Below, in pieces: positions 1-15,500 of a stretch of 64,000 nt of DNA. Made by a program: the position numbers and the translations under genes. The notes under the pieces are model-generated. The model was not told the DNA's origin and did not search any database. It saw only the letters and a program-made list of their open reading frames with translations. Origin of the DNA: Porites lobata (lineage: Eukaryota; Cnidaria; Anthozoa; Scleractinia; Poritidae); assembly GCA_942486035.1 (NCBI GenBank), contig CALNXK010000315.1, positions 241,001 to 305,000 on the forward strand. The letters run 5' to 3'. Positions within the stretch are counted from its first letter, which is position 1; every line of letters begins with the position of its first letter.

Positions 1-66
1 CCAGTATTGAACACACAACCTCTGGGGCAGATATTCCAGCGCTCTAACCGACTAAACTCCAAGGCG
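1..66 (-). repeat. tRNA-derived SINE head or degenerate tRNA-like fragment
   Basis: Read on the minus strand, this stretch has a tRNA-like A-box region (TTTAGTCGGTTAGAGCGC). A T-arm/B-box-like stretch (GGTTGTGTGTTCAATACTGG) follows about 20 bases later. The spacing matches a tRNA or a tRNA-derived SINE promoter. The B box departs from GGTTCRANNCC, so a working tRNA is unlikely. The body of the element would continue off the left edge of the window. Confidence 0.45.
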
Positions 67-525
67 ATTTGGGAGCTTCCACACTTTTTCACACTAAAGA
101 CGTTTTGTGGGGACCCTTGGTCTCCAACATTTTTGGAGTGTAAATTTTGGAGTATAAACGATTTTCGAGGTGAGGTGGAAGATAATCGAAATTTCACTCT
201 TCTTACTTCATTGTTAAGAATATAAGGGTGGACAGGGAGAGGAAAATTCCAATAAAATGCGACTATCATAGGTATTTCAAATATCAGAATTCTTATTCTG
301 ATCAATGTTTAGCCCCCTTTTTATATCTAGTTTGTATTTTGTCTTTATGGTCTTTGGTGTTTCGAAAAACTGCCCACCGTCCTGTACTCCCCCAGCCCAA
401 CAGAATCTTACACTCTGCCCACCGCCCTGTCCTCCTCTAACTCCACTCTAACCTTGACGGCTCAGTAAGGGCAAAATGTTGGGTTAAGGGAGGGGTAGGT
501 AGGTGAGCATTTCAGACATGTATAC

Positions 526-3500
526 CTTGGCTTCAGCCTCCTCGGCCTGTTGTTGGGCGGTATCCTTAGCAACCATAACCGCTGTATGTTCCGCTTGTCG
601 TCTGTGCAGTGTACTCTCTGTTTGACGCAGCTGTTGGATTTTCTACCGTAGACAATCAAGGATAGAGAGATTTAGAGTCACGTTAAGGCAAACGGCAAAC
701 CCAAGTTAAGAATATCTCAAAACAGGAAATAAGCAGATAAAAACACTCTCAAATAGTTCTTATGGATAAAAGTTACGTGAAACTACTTAATTTCTGCGTT
801 TTTATTTTTATTTTTAAGTAAAGGGTAAACTTGGTCACGTGGTACAAATTGCCGTGAACGTTACTCTAAATTTCTCTAATATCCCTCTAGTTTTATCACC
901 AAGTAGATTTATACTTTTAAAACGCAGATCACTCAAGAATGTTTTCTGCCACACAGCTATTTGGAAATTAACGTCGATGGAAAGCCTACGCGAAGAGACC
1001 ATAGCAATAATGGTTTTTAAGGCTTGAGGCCTTAAAATCCGACAACTTTAATGTAAATAATAAAAAATATCAAAGAAAGAAATCAGACTTAGCGACATGT
1101 GTTGGTCGCATTCCACACTAATTCCGGACTATAAAGACCGAAGAGTTAGCCAGGAAACCGCCAGGAAAAGCGTTTGCTCGCAAGCTAGATCACAGGAACC
1201 CAATCCGTTGCCATACACATTCTCCGAAACTACCTTGCAAGGGCCGATTTAGGGGTGGGCCTAGGAAGCCCCGCCCCCCCCGGCCCTATTGTCCTGGAAT
1301 TTTGTTCTTAAATATTTCAGCATTACATGTTCAATATGGAATCCAAGCATTTGCTAAATTTAAGCGTCCAGAATGCACTAGATTGCATCTCAGAGAACTT
1401 CAATCTCAAACATTTTCCCGGAGGTGCATGCGCCCGAATCTCCCTAGAAAAGTGCGCCGTTCGCAGTACTATATCTCTAGGCCCCCTCTATCACAAAATC
1501 CTCCATCTGCCCCTACCTTGTGCCAAATCTGCACAATAAGATTTATGTACCTTATCCAGTTCAATTTCCAAATGTCTCTTTGTCGTCTCCAGCATGGATG
1601 CTTTCTCAGACAAATCCTTTATTTGTTCCCAGGCTCTACTCAGCTCAGACTCAAGCTGTGCTGTCCTGTTCTCCAAGCTTCCGCGCATTTTGCTCTCAAA
1701 CTCAAGAGCTGTTGAGGCTTTGGTTCCAGTGTGACTAGCATTGGTGAGCTCTGCGCGTAGGGCAATTAATTCCTGCAAAAGGACAGCATGCAAGTTATTT
1801 AGAAAAAATGCATGTTAAGGACAATTTTCCCGTGGAAAGGCTCTATCCCTCTTAAAACTCAGAAATATTTTTACTCCGCCTTCCTTATAGCCTCCTATGC
1901 AGTAGGCTGAGGTTCATTTCCAGAGTTCCTACTCTTTTAAGTTCTTCGAATTCCACGACTTTTCATGACCTTTTCAAGTTTTCCATGACCTTAGGTTTAG
2001 CTGTCACTTTCGAGGATTTTCAAAATCGTCCGTGTTTTAAGGTATTTTACAGACACCAACTCTGGTGTCCAAACGTGTCCTATTCGCGCTGTCTAATTAC
2101 TCCTCTTTATGTTACATTTTCCTTGCTTTGTTATCTGCAGTAATTAATCTACCAAAAAAAACTTTCATTTCCCATGACTTTCAAAGATCGACAATTAAAC
2201 TTCGTAAATTTCAGGCCTGGAAATTGAATTTTTTAAATCCCATGACTTTCCAGGTTTTCCATGACCTGTACGAACCCTGAATTAGCTGGTCACAAAAAAC
2301 CCGCGGGGAAAAACGCAAGCTTCTTTTGACTGTGTAAGAATGACCTACATCTTAGTACAGGTTAACGGGATAGAAAATAGGGTTAAAGCCATTCATATAA
2401 CCCCCCAACTTTCTTTGCAGATTCAATTTCCAGGCAAAAATGCCTTAGTATGAAATGATCCTGTTAGCTTTTGTCTTTTTTTTTTTCTCAGCTGCTGTAA
2501 GGTTACCATAGTTAGTATGCTTTGTGTGTCCTTGATATCTTTTCTCCCCTCGCCCTCCTTGTAGCCTGTTCTACTGACGAAACTAAACTCTGGTTAGGTC
2601 CGTCTGCGAATCAGCGCCGAAATCCTTGTTCTGGGTCCCCACCTGTCTGCCAAGATTTAACATGATTGGTCTGTTAAAAATCCCATTGTCGATTTGCCGA
2701 TCAGGTTGAAGGGAAATACGAAACGCACTTCCGGTTTTTTGTTGAGTCCGTTGGGTTCCCAGAACAAGGATCTCGACGCTGCCTCGCAGACGTTACTAAA
2801 CGAGGTTAAATTACTTCTGCGATGCAGGCTACCACCTTGTACAGGTTACCACCTTGTAGCTTTCACTCTCGTTGACTGAAGGGGTACATTTCCGGTATGA
2901 AGCTTGCTACATGCAAGTTGGCAAAACATTAAAACAAGGGGAACATTACCTCATCTCTTTCTCTTAGAAGAGAGCTTAAATCTTTGCTTTCTCTCATAGC
3001 CTGTTCCATCTGACTCGCCAGGGAGTGGCGCTCAGCAGACGATTTCTCTCTTTCTCTTTCTATCTCATTACGCATGTCAACAATCAGCCTTTCATATTTA
3101 GCCTAGAATGGAATAAATTAGCTCATTGTTGTCACCGTTCCGTTTGGAGCATCCAAACAAACAAGCAGTAAGTAAACGTGGAGTAAACTTAAGTGACACT
3201 GCGCAAACTTTTGACACAAGCGCAAACGAAGCTAGGCATATCCAAGTTAATGAATTGCAGATCATCCTTTAACTCTACGGTTAAACGCCACGGGCGACAA
3301 AAACCTGAAAGTTGTCTTGTAAGTTGCTGCAAAAGGAGTTGAAGAATGTATTGTATTAAATCAGGTTGCTGCAGTTTTCGGTATACTGATTTCTGATGGG
3401 ATAAAATTACGCAGGAGTCACGCCATACACGGGGATTACGTCACATGCTAGAACAAAGTTTGCCTTGGGCCGGGAAAACGCGCAACATTAACAGATTTTG

Positions 3501-6500
3501 TTACAAAAAGTAGAACTACTCTCTACTTTCTGTCACTTTTGCAACCAGCAGCAACCTAGTTTGTTGCAAGACAAGTGATTCTTGGAGGTACAAACGCGCA
3601 ACATCCGGCGCTATTCAACTTGTTTCGTAGCAATGTTGTAAATAGGTTGCAAGTTATTTCCTTGTCGACGAATAAAGCCTCCATTAGGGCCACCCATACG
3701 CGCTTGTTTGCCCATGATAAATGACTTTTTTCCAAAACTGCTGTCTGGTCAAGATTAGCGCGTAAGCTTTAATTTTCTGGAAACTAAGTGTCTCTGTGCC
3801 ACGACCAGAGCTTAAATAAGTTGCAGTGATTTGGTTACCTCTGCGTCCTGCGTCCCTGACGCATAAAAATCCTCAAAGACGCAAAACAGTTCATGCCATG
3901 CGTCCCGTAGGACGCAAAGATCGATCGATCAATGTGGTTTTGTAGAAATATCCCGTTCGTGTAATTTCAGTAGCGGTCATTATGGCTGTTGTTTAACGAT
4001 GCGTATTTCTTCTCGCCTTTGTTGTGCTGTAAACTAGAAGGACTATATTATAATTTCAGGATACATCTGTCTTCAGATTAACTGTCTGGTCACATAAAGG
4101 CCAAAGCATTTTTAATTTCCGATCCGCTGTTTTTTCTTTTAACTGGGACTCACTGGTTCTAGATTGGGACCTGTGATTTTTCACAAAATGAGTCCTAGGA
4201 CACACCATAACTATTTGTAACAAAATCAATGAAGTTGGTGAATGCAAGACACTCACCTGACTATCCAGTGAAGCATTATGCTGTCTCATAAGCTGTGCAG
4301 ACATGACTTTAACTTCTTCCCTCAGCTGATCCACTTCCTGCTTAGCAGAGCTACTACTCTCTTGAGTAAATTCATATCTTGTACTCAGCTCTGTTCACAA
4401 TAAAAACATAGAAAACAGTACAAGGTTAGTGTCCAGGGGTACTTACCAGTTACATGGGAAAACCGGAAATTCCAGTTGGAAAATCAAATGGTTTGCGCCA
4501 TCCCGTAATGAAAGTTTCAGAAAATGAGGGTTGGGTTTTGAGGTGACGAAATTTTCTTCTCTTTTTAGTTTGTTCAGCTGGTTTGGATATACTTTGTAAA
4601 GGGTCGTTCGCCCACCACGTCTAGACTGCAAAACAGTCCGTATTCTTGCGTATTCAAGTAGGCGCGAGCAGTCAAACAAAAGGTCTGGAACGAGGCTGAA
4701 AACAGAGAGCGAGACTGGGGAGAGATGCTTTTTTTTTTCTCTCGCCTCACAGACCCTACGGTAAACGGGCGTGTGTTTATGCACGAGATTTCTACCCGGG
4801 TGGTTCGTGTAAATGGTAGAAGCCCTCATGTTCATGAAGTGACTGCTGTTTTAAAGAAATTAAAGAAGCACCCCAACCTGGCTCTTTGATATACTGGACA
4901 GCTTCTTAGAATAATAAGTCCTCCACGACAGATGACGTCAGAAAACAAGGAGAAAATTGTCTCACTCTGCTTGAAGACTTAACAGCTGGGCCCAGTTCTC
5001 GGAACACGAACATTCAGAAGCTCATCATTATTTTCTAACTAAGAGTTTTTAACATTCCGAGACTCTCAGGAAAGAAATTGATAGGAAAACCAGACTTTGT
5101 GTCCTATCCTGTCCCAGGCTGCAAGATAGTAGTGAAAACTGGTGCAAAAAACATGCCGGGGGCTGGGGAACAAGAAGGCGGCGCTCTCCTGCCGACCACC
5201 CATCCCGTTCCTATCTTGTGCGCATCTTGTTTATACAACTTCCCTACCATCTGAGAGCATTACTTAGGCTATACTGTCGATGATACAGTACCATCGTGTA
5301 GAAATAGAGGATATTCACCGCGCAGGGATACGAATGTTATCTTCGAGTGCTGAAAGTATCTCTCACGAGGGAGCGAAGCAAACGAGTGACAGATACTTTC
5401 AGCACTCGAAGATAAAATTAGTATGATCCCAAGCGGCCATGTAATGTTCTGTTTATTTTATAGATACTGATGAAATTCCTACATAAAACACAACTTTTTG
5501 CAACTCTTGTTATTCTTGTAATTGGGTAATCATATTAGTCACCATGGCGACACCAATATCCTCACAAGTGAAAGATAAAAATAGTATCTTCGCTGCGTGC
5601 GATGAAAATATGATTTTTTAGTAAAAGGAAAAATCCTGGTATTTCATCAGTATCTATATAATATATGACTGTTTTTCGATCACAATGAGGTTCGTTTTGT
5701 ACGTATTATGCCAAGAAAAATGCTTTCAAGTGGTTTACCATGGGTATGTGGGCACTCTCTCCCATAGGCAAAATTCAAACGTTACTCACTAACTCTGATG
5801 CATTTTACCTACCTAAACTCCTGCTTTGCTCTCTTTGTAGTTGGTCTTCAAGTTCAGCACACTTCTCATCCAACTTCCCTAGCTAGGAAGGACAAATACA
5901 TATGACTAGTTACTAAGGAACCATAAGTTACACCCAGGACTCCCTTTCATGGCCTATTACAGGATGTGTCACTGGAAAGGGTATGGTTTTTGATCTCCCC
6001 GTCCTTAACAGGGTATATAATTTTGTGCAAGCCTGTCAACAGAATATTGCCTGCACGATTGAGATTTCATTTACTCCAAGTATACAAAAGCAATAACTAT
6101 AACTTGAATTGGCTCTATTGCATTTGTCAATAAATGGCTTTAACACAAGACTGTGAGCATTTTGTCCTTTGCCCTAAACAGGGTAATAAAATTGAGGCAG
6201 TTGACGTAAACAAGGTATGTATTTTTAAGGAACTTTTTATCCTAAAGAGGATTAGGGTTTCCAACCCTCAGTGGTTCACCTTTACCCAAATATTGGTCCC
6301 CCCGGTGACTTTCAATTCACATTGACACCCTCTTGAAGTTCATGAACAATTATTTACCTTGGTGTTAAGATCACTGATCTGTCTTTCTTGAGTTGATACA
6401 ACCGCATGAAGTGAGGTTTTCTCATTCTCTACGGACTGAAGCTGCAGGGTAAGTTCTTCAGTCTTCTTTGACTAAAATACAACAACAACAATTAAAAAAT

Positions 6501-9500
6501 CAATGAAAGAAAATAAAATGATCGAAGAATAAAACAAAAAAGGTGCATACAAGCTTGTTGTTGTTTTTCATCATAGAAGAAAGTGGACTCTTTGTAATGT
6601 TGGAAAATGAGGTGTTCTTCTTACACTCAGTCTAACATATTATGGCAGAATGATGTAAAAGGAGAACCAAGAAGAAAATGGACACTAGAACAAGTACCAG
6701 GTGCTGTTTCGTTAACAGAACCGGAAATAAACTCGTGATTACAAACATTGATTTAGTTAAAGATTAAGGACATTGATTAACATTTTGAGATTACTAGGTT
6801 TTATACTGTTTTTACACATTGTCGCGTTTCAGTCAGAAGTATTTTGCTAACCGGTATTGCTCACCAGTTCAAGAGATTCAGGCTAACCAGTTTAAGGCTA
6901 ACCCGTTTTAAGCTACGATCCGCCACAGAAGTGAGTAAAGCATGATTGTGAAATTTGAGTTTCTATTTGAGGTATTTTCAAAAAATCATTGTTCTAGAGA
7001 TTATAAGTAAGTTGCGTAACGATGAATTGTATTGCTCTGTTTCAGATCGACTAATATAATTGCTTCAGTTGCTACAAATTTTAGTATCATTCAATAAACA
7101 TCAAGTGATTGATTATATGATATGTGGTGGTCGTTGGAATACGCAGTGTATGACTACGTAAAACAGGTGCACACTGTTGCCTTCCTGCAGTCAAACCTCC
7201 ACGTGTGACCACCTCCTGTTAGTGGCCACTGGCCATAAGTGACCACCTTTCCAAAACATGTACCTAAAATGTTCTCAGTCAAAGCCTTTCACTGGAAACT
7301 CTCGCAAGCGATCGCCAAGCCTTTGCATTTTGAGTGTTCGCTCACGGGAGATTAAAGTTAATTTTTTCTGATTGGTTGGGCCATTTTAAAGGACAAACTT
7401 GCAACTTGATTGGTCCCTGGGCGTAATCATTTTGGTTCACTTTTAAAAAGACTGCTCTCGATTGAGAACTTATGAGAGGCTGGCATGATTACCTGTGGTA
7501 CTACCTCTCAGAAATTACCACCTACCCATCCCAACCTTGCCAGGAAAGTTTGATCATAACAACCGTTCTCTTTCTCTTTGTGCCTTGTTGATATATGAAG
7601 CAAGCTCTCTGGCCAGAGAAAGTCAACACATGCACTGATCAGATGGCATGATTACCTGTGAGACTACCCCTGAGAAATTACCTCCTACCCATCCCACCCT
7701 TGCCAGGAACATTTGATCATAACAAACCTTGTCTTTCTCTTTATTGATATATGACGCAAGCTCCCTGGCCAGATTTTCCTTTTCTTTCTCTAAAGTAGCT
7801 GTCTGTTCCATAGTCTCCTTCTCTCTGCTCATACTTGCTGCAAGTGATGCTTCAAGATCCTATCACACATGATTGACACAAACAACTATCATGTTAAAAA
7901 TTACTAACTTGCAAAAACCTTTTGACAGAATCATTGCCCAGCCCACACTCAAATGTAATAACTTCTATGCTCATCCATTCTTCAAACTGTTGATTGCATG
8001 AGTATGTGGATATAAACTGCTACAGGTATTAATTTGTCCATAGCATTATACAAGGTAGCTCCAACATTTTAGCTCAAGTATGATCTCTCCAAGGTGGCTT
8101 TCTCCAAAGATTTACACTGAAGCTTAGCTACTGAACAACACATGACTAAGAAGCGTCAGCACGACCTGAATTAAATGGGATCAGATTAACTCATTGATCC
8201 GGTTTTGTCAATGGCTCTTGATTATCCACAACCACATGGAAGCTCTTAGGAATGTCTCAGCATTGTCTACTGAAGTTTATTTACATGCAAAGAGTTGGCT
8301 TAAATTTTAAGTTTTCTATAAATTGTAGCTGTTAAAGAAAAAATATGCTAAAATACACTAGGTCATTTTATGACAGTCAGCTCTGTTTTACTAAAGTTTA
8401 TGAGCTTTCTTTACTTGAGGAAAAGGACATTTTATGAGCTTGAATAAATAACTCAGTCTATAACACTTGTGGTCAGCTTACAGTCATTTGTGGCTAAAGA
8501 GGTCTGATGGGTGAATGCCTTTTTAACTATGACAAGTTTATATACCACATTTACTGATTGACAAAGGACAAGAAGTCAAATAAGCATAAAAGTCAAACAA
8601 CTGCAGCAATTATACTGTATATAGTTAAATGGATTCCCTACAACAGTGCTCAACATCCAATATAAACAGATCTTGATTTAATAAATTCCTGTTTCACTAA
8701 GCTGATACCAAAATCCTTAAGTAAAAGAGAGAGCAAGTACCTTAGTTTTTTTCTTAGATGTTTCTTCAATTTTTGCATCTTCTAGCTTGCAACATTGTGA
8801 TATAAAATGGCTCCACACAAGCTCCCCAAATTATGCTTAAGCTCAGCAGGGGGTATCAGTGATAATGAGGTGATAAACTCTTTAAGAATTTTTTGTTTTG
8901 TTGACAAAGTAATGGCTTTAATGGACTGTTGTCATTTTGTGATCCACTTTGCCTCAAACAAGGGTAAACAAAGCTTATTGAAATAGGAATCGAGCTAAGC
9001 TTTAGAATTCAGTGCAGTCATTTCATTATCAACAAAAGGCTCTGTACAAAATCCTGTAATTTTGCTAATTCAAGTATCTAAATGTCAGTTAATGATAAGC
9101 CATTGCAAATTAACTAAATAGCAAAATCCATAGTTAACCTTATACTGGCTTTACAAAACAAACTCTAGGTTATTTGCATAAATCTCAATCACTTTTAGTG
9201 TTATTCATGATGATCAAAGCCGTTATAACAAAATTAATCGCTTAAGAGCCAATATCAAGAATTTATTTAAAATATATTTGCATTTTTGAGACTGATAACA
9301 TGCTTCTTTGGTCACAACATTTACAACTGTGGGTCAATGCATGGCAATAAATTTTTGTTAATTAATTTTATACCGCAAAGAGTTCAAAGAACCCTACAAA
9401 CTGCAGGCTATACGATAAAATAGTTTTGCATGTTACAATCAGATCACCTAAATTAAATTTGCACACAGTAAGTGATCTGCTTCAAAAGAGATGATAAAAT

Positions 9501-12500
9501 TAATATTACTTTTGATAGACGGCATCATTCTAGTCTCAGTGATTAATATGTGTAGCATACATGGAAATTCTTTTTCTTATTTCATATTAAATTGCATATC
9601 TAGATATCTGAGACTTTTTGACAAAAGATTTCATACCAAAATAAACCAAGAGAAATGAAAGTAGTAATGAAAACTGAGGCAAATTATACTACATACACTG
9701 TACACTATCTTTTCATTAGTTTAATGTGTCATTAACACACACAAGGCTAACAAATACATAAAAGTCTTGCTCATGTTAGTTCTGAAAATTGGCTGAAATT
9801 CAGTGCAAATGAGTTTTCTAAAGTTTGTTGAACATTAAGTTGTAAATTAACCTTTCTCAAGTCGACAATCTGTTCCCGTAGCAGTTCTTTCTCTTCCTCT
9901 GCACTCTTGCTGCGGCCAAACTGAGCATTCAACTTTTCCTGATAATTTGTCTCATTAGCTTGGTGATCAGACATAGCCTATAAACAGTAAAATGACAGGA
10001 ATCAAGATTTTTAACCTCTCAAAGTACAAAATTGACAAGGCAGACGTGAACACAGTCTGTGCAATTGATTTTGCATAATCCTATTCAAATATTTCAAATA
10101 ATATTGATCAGACTTGACAATATCACAAGCTAAGGTAGATGAATGGAATTAAACAGAACAATTATTGATTCGTCATTCTTCCCTGCTCCTTTCAACATTC
10201 AGTCTGAATTAGCAGTCTTAAATCTAATAACAGGAGGAAATCTTTTAACTTAGCTCTGCAATACAGTTTTTCGTAGATGATAGAGAAGTGTTGCCTCAAA
10301 TTTCAGTTTTAAAAAAAGCATTTCTGTTGCCAAAAATGAGTTGAGTGCAAATACTGTATACAAACTTGTTCTCGATATCCACAAGTAGTTTTTTCAGGCC
10401 ATTTTGGCATGTATCACCAAGTAAAGGTATTGCATTTTCAACAAAAGTCAGTTAAGTACTACATGTACAAATAAGGCTATAGCTTACAATAAATAGTCAC
10501 AGAGCTCAGGGATACAGGAATAATCAACTGAACAATGACTGATATTGGTTAAGGCTAACACTTTACTGTCCATGCAAAACTACATTATACACCCCACCAG
10601 GGGAGGGGGATGAGGGAGGCAATGCACTGTTATTTGAGGAGGGTTTCTACATATATCTTACCTTGTTAAGTTTGAGTTTTGTTTCTGACAGCTCTTCTCT
10701 TAATTTTGTTGCTTCATCTGTGGCCCTTGCAAACTTTGCCTTCAGTGTATTAAGCTGATAAAGAGCAACACAATATTAACGTAAGTTGGATCAAGTATAG
10801 CAACTTTCACAATTTTTCCAGTTATTTAATAACAGGAAGAATTATATCTGTGCAGCCAAAACTTTTGAGGTTGCTGAACTTAAAAGTACATAGTGTTTTA
10901 TCAGTTTTAGTTTATGAAATTGTCCAAAACATAAAGATAATTACTATTTTTATAAAATTATCATATAAGAAAGGGTCAGTACAGATCTGGGAAAATCCAA
11001 AAATTCAAATATATTTATTTATAATAATTATTTGGAAACCATCAGCATAAACTTATAAGGTATTAACCCAAAACCTGTCTTACATAGTCAGTTGACTTTC
11101 TTTTTGTTTTTGTTTTGTTTATTATGTTGAAATATCATTGTATACCCCCCTATGCTCAACAAATTATTTGGTTCGTCCAGCTAATATGGTGATCTGAGCA
11201 AACGATGTTCTTTCTAAAAATACTTCATGCCTGTTTTGAATTTTTCAGTCAGAATTTAGAATGACTGCTAACCTCATCTTTCGAAGACTTGTCCTTTAAT
11301 TCCATATCCTCTTCTTTCTCTGCGAGTGTTCTCTCTGCCTCTCCTAGCTGTAACGTTAAATTCTCAATCTGCTTAATGTGCCGTTCAACTGTATCATCTG
11401 CTGTTTTGAGACGTTCTTGGAGACTGTTTTTTTCATCAGTTAGCTGTTGCATCCTTATTTCCTGTCTAGAAGATTTACAATATTCTCAGAGATACATGTA
11501 ATTGACTACTTAAACAGTACTTAAATGTACATAGATAATCAAAATCCCTGAAATAATCACAAAAAATTCGCCAAAGAAACAACTACTAAATTATTAATTG
11601 TTGTTTTTCAACAATTATTGTTGTTAGTAGTGTTATAATAATTATTATTAATTATTGTACAAATACATAACACAAATCTGTAACTTACTTCTGAGTTGAT
11701 GATTTGGCTTCACTCAAAACACTGTTCTGTATGTACGAGATTAAAACAGGTTTAGTGCAATATTAGATAAAAAAACTGCATTAGCTTTGCCACTTAATCA
11801 AAGATCCCTTCAACGGGGGCCAACACAGAAGAAAATGTAAAGTGGTCTCAACCTGGTATTAAACATGCATGGCAGATACTTGTATGACCTTCATTAATTA
11901 ATTCCTGAGTCATGGGAAAGATACCGTAAAATTCCGAAAAGAACCCCCCGCCTTATATTTTTCAAAGGCTCTTTTTGAGGGGCTTATTTTTGGAGGGGTT
12001 TATCTACAGAGGGAAATTTGCGTTTCAAAACCGATTGGGCTAGCCTTATAGTTGGAATTAAATTTACCATTTTTGCTTTGTTAATATTATTTAGTATTTG
12101 AGGGCAATTTTCCAAGTACAAGCCCCCTGGGGGCTTATATTTGGAGGGGCTTATACAAGGAGGGGCTTTTTTTTCAGAATTTTACGGTATGTCATTATCA
12201 TTTTGAGACAAGCAAAGTGATATATAACAATGTTTAAATAGCCTGTGCCACAGACGAAACTAAACCCTGGTTTAAAGTCGGTCTGCAAAACAGCGCCAAA
12301 ATTCTTGTTGTAGGCTCCCACCTTTTTTACCAGGATTTAACTACGTGTCATGATTGGCCTGTTCAAAAAGCCACTGTCGATTTGCCAGTCAGGATGCAAG
12401 GCAATTTGAAATGCACTTCCGGTAATTCGTTGAGTCCGTTGGGGGCTCAGAACAAGGGTTTTGGTGCCGCTTTGTAGATGTTACTAACCAGGGTTAAATT

Positions 12501-15500
12501 ACATCTGCGACGCAGGCTATGTTTATAGTACACAAGAAAAAATTAGCCCTTCCAAAAACCACAAATGTTTATAGTCAAGAGGAATATGGAAATTACAAAG
12601 CACCTTTTCAGAAGTAAGTTGAGCTTCTCTATCCCTTATAGTAGTAAGATCCTTCTGTGCTATTTGAAGCCGGCTTTCAATGGTCTTCCTCTCTTCCTCT
12701 TGGGTTTTCAGTTTAACCTAATGATGATGCATGTGCAGAGCAAAACACACAAAACAATATTTTGGCAAATGGGCAACAATAAATTGTTACTGTGAGATGC
12801 AATTGTAATACACAATATTATCAGCTATTGTGACATAACTAGAGGGAATTTTCTCTCTCCTGGTGGGTCAATCACCCAAAACTACATTCACTTTACTAAA
12901 CAAACTATTTCATGCAGTGAATGAAACAGTATTTTTATTTTTTTGGTTCTCTAAAAAAAGAGGACAGCCTCATGAAGGAAAATCTTGAAACTTTTTGTTA
13001 GGAAAATCTGATTTTGTCATTAGAATGTTTGGTTGAAAAATATGCCTTTGCAATTAAAAGTAAATTTTGTCCTTTTAGGCAAAACTTCTCAGGAAATAAT
13101 TTTGCTCCGTTTGCTATATGCAGCTACTAACCTCTGTCTCTTGAAGCTTTTGCTTTGTTCCGGATAGTTCAGTTTTAAGCTTCCTGATGGATGCTTCTTG
13201 GCTGATTTTACTCTTATTTAACTCTTCTTTTTCTTTCTCAATTTCTTCCTCTAGTGACTGCACCTGTACATCAAGGGACAACAGACATTAACACTGTACA
13301 CATACATGTACACTCTATGCAAACTAGTATTTTGACATGCCCATTGAATTTTAGCCTGCACTGGAAAAAAAAACCAGGACAAACTTCCTTATGTTCCTTA
13401 CTTGTGTCTTATGAATTGTCCGAATGTAATTTCAATGCATGATCCATTAAAAAGACTCTTTAATACAGGGATGAAAAATAATGATAATGTTGCAAAAAGA
13501 ACTTACAGTGGTCTGTAAAGATGTTTTTTCCAATTCAATAGATCTCATTTTGCTCTTCAACTCCTCCACTTCAGCCATAACCTTGTCAGCTTTAGTTCCA
13601 TGGACAGCAGATTTTTCTTTCTCTTGTTCTCTCTCTTCCAGCAACTTAAGTTTCTCTCCTGTGGAGAGCGTAATGGGTGAGTCATACATTTTTTTTTGAC
13701 ATTACTGTGCTTTTCACAAACATGCGAACTTTAAAGTTTAAAAGCTACCTTCCCATTTACGTTTCACACTGCCGTGAATCATAATTACATTCACAAGCAA
13801 AGAACCTTGAAACATGGAAACACACTAAACAGATAGAAATCCACCAATCACAGATCACAAACCATGACCTTTTGAATATTTTCAGTTGGCATTTGGACTT
13901 CAGAGTTCACGTGTTTTTGAAAAGTGCAATAAATTAACAAAGTGGAGAGTAATATTATTTTGCTCTGCACTTAATAAATGATCCCACATACATGTACATG
14001 TACAGTGTTCATTCCAGAGCTCCACTCAAAGGGAACTCAGGGATACTAAAGGGTGGGGATTTTATGAGCTGAAGTACTGGTATGTAAAATCATAAGGACT
14101 TTTCATCAAAATATTTTAAACAGATGCACTTTTTTGGTGCATCATTTATATTTTGTTTAATACTGTACATTGTGAAGGAGACTTCTTGCTTAAGGTATGT
14201 GGAAGGGGTACCACTTTTAAATTAAGGTATACAGAAAGAGTACATTCTCTGTCAAAAGTAGTACAGCAACAGGTAAGGGGTTAAACCTTGGAGCTACAAC
14301 CGGAAGCCTCCCCTAGCTTCTATTTAACTTTGTTGAGTAGCCCTTACAAAATATAAATAAAAACATACCTTGGTGTCTGTTAATAAGTTCTGTCATATCT
14401 GAATTATGTTGTTTCTGTGCTTTCTCCAGCTCTGATCTCAGACCATCATTTTCCTCTGTAACCTTCTTCATTTCCTGTTCATGAATCTTCCGCTCCTCCT
14501 GTTTAACTTGCTTCATCATTTCACGCATTCTATTCATCTCGTCTTCCATGTCTTTCCTCTCCTCTTCCATAATTTTCATCATCCGCTGGTTGGATTGTTC
14601 AGCATCTGTATTCTTCTTGAGATTTTCATTGTCAAGTTCTAGTCTACGTACCTTTTCGGAGAGAGATGCTCTTTCTTTAATCAAATAATTGACTTGTTCT
14701 TTCACAGGGTTGGTGTCTCTTCCAATTTGTGTCAAACCAGACTCTATGAGCATGTCACAGATGTCTTCTGAAATATAAGCCCCAGCTTCCTTTTCCACCT
14801 TCATTTGTTCAAGCTCTGCTTTCAGCTGTTCATTTTCAGCCTCCAAGTCTTGTGTTAAGGCCTCTCTCTCATCTGAAAGCTGCCGGATGTGTGCAACATA
14901 GTTTTCCACTTCAATCATTTCCTCACCATGTTGCTTGCGGAGCTGTTCAACACTCTCAAGAGAGGACTTGAGACTGGCTTCGGATCTCGTGAACTGCCTC
15001 CAAAAGTAACGAAGTTTGTGTTCAACTGGGATGTTAGTTCTATAACCATCTTTTTGAAGCCTGTCATCAATGTCTTCAAGTTCCCCTGCATCCTAAAATG
15101 GAAAAAAAATTGAACATGTCATGAAAAGTTAGTTTAGTCAGGTCAAGTGCTTACTAGGACAACATGGATTTTCTCGCCCAACTCACTTTAGTCTGGCATT
15201 GCCATTCTGAGTTCTCTGAGAGTGGCAAACCCAGTGTCCTGAAGCAGAGTGTGTATATCCGTGGTCCTAGGTCTACTCATAACATACATGTAACTAGCCT
15301 GAAGTTCATCCGATTGCTTCGAGTCGTTTTCTCCTCTTACTGAGGGAGTAATAACGACTCGAAGTAATCGGATGAAATTCAGGCTAACATGTAACATGTC
15401 ATACTCTAATATTACACTACCCTTTCTTCATTCTTAGCTTATTCTAACATGGCCTCACATATTATTTTCAAATAAATACAATTTTAAAAGGACTGTTTTC

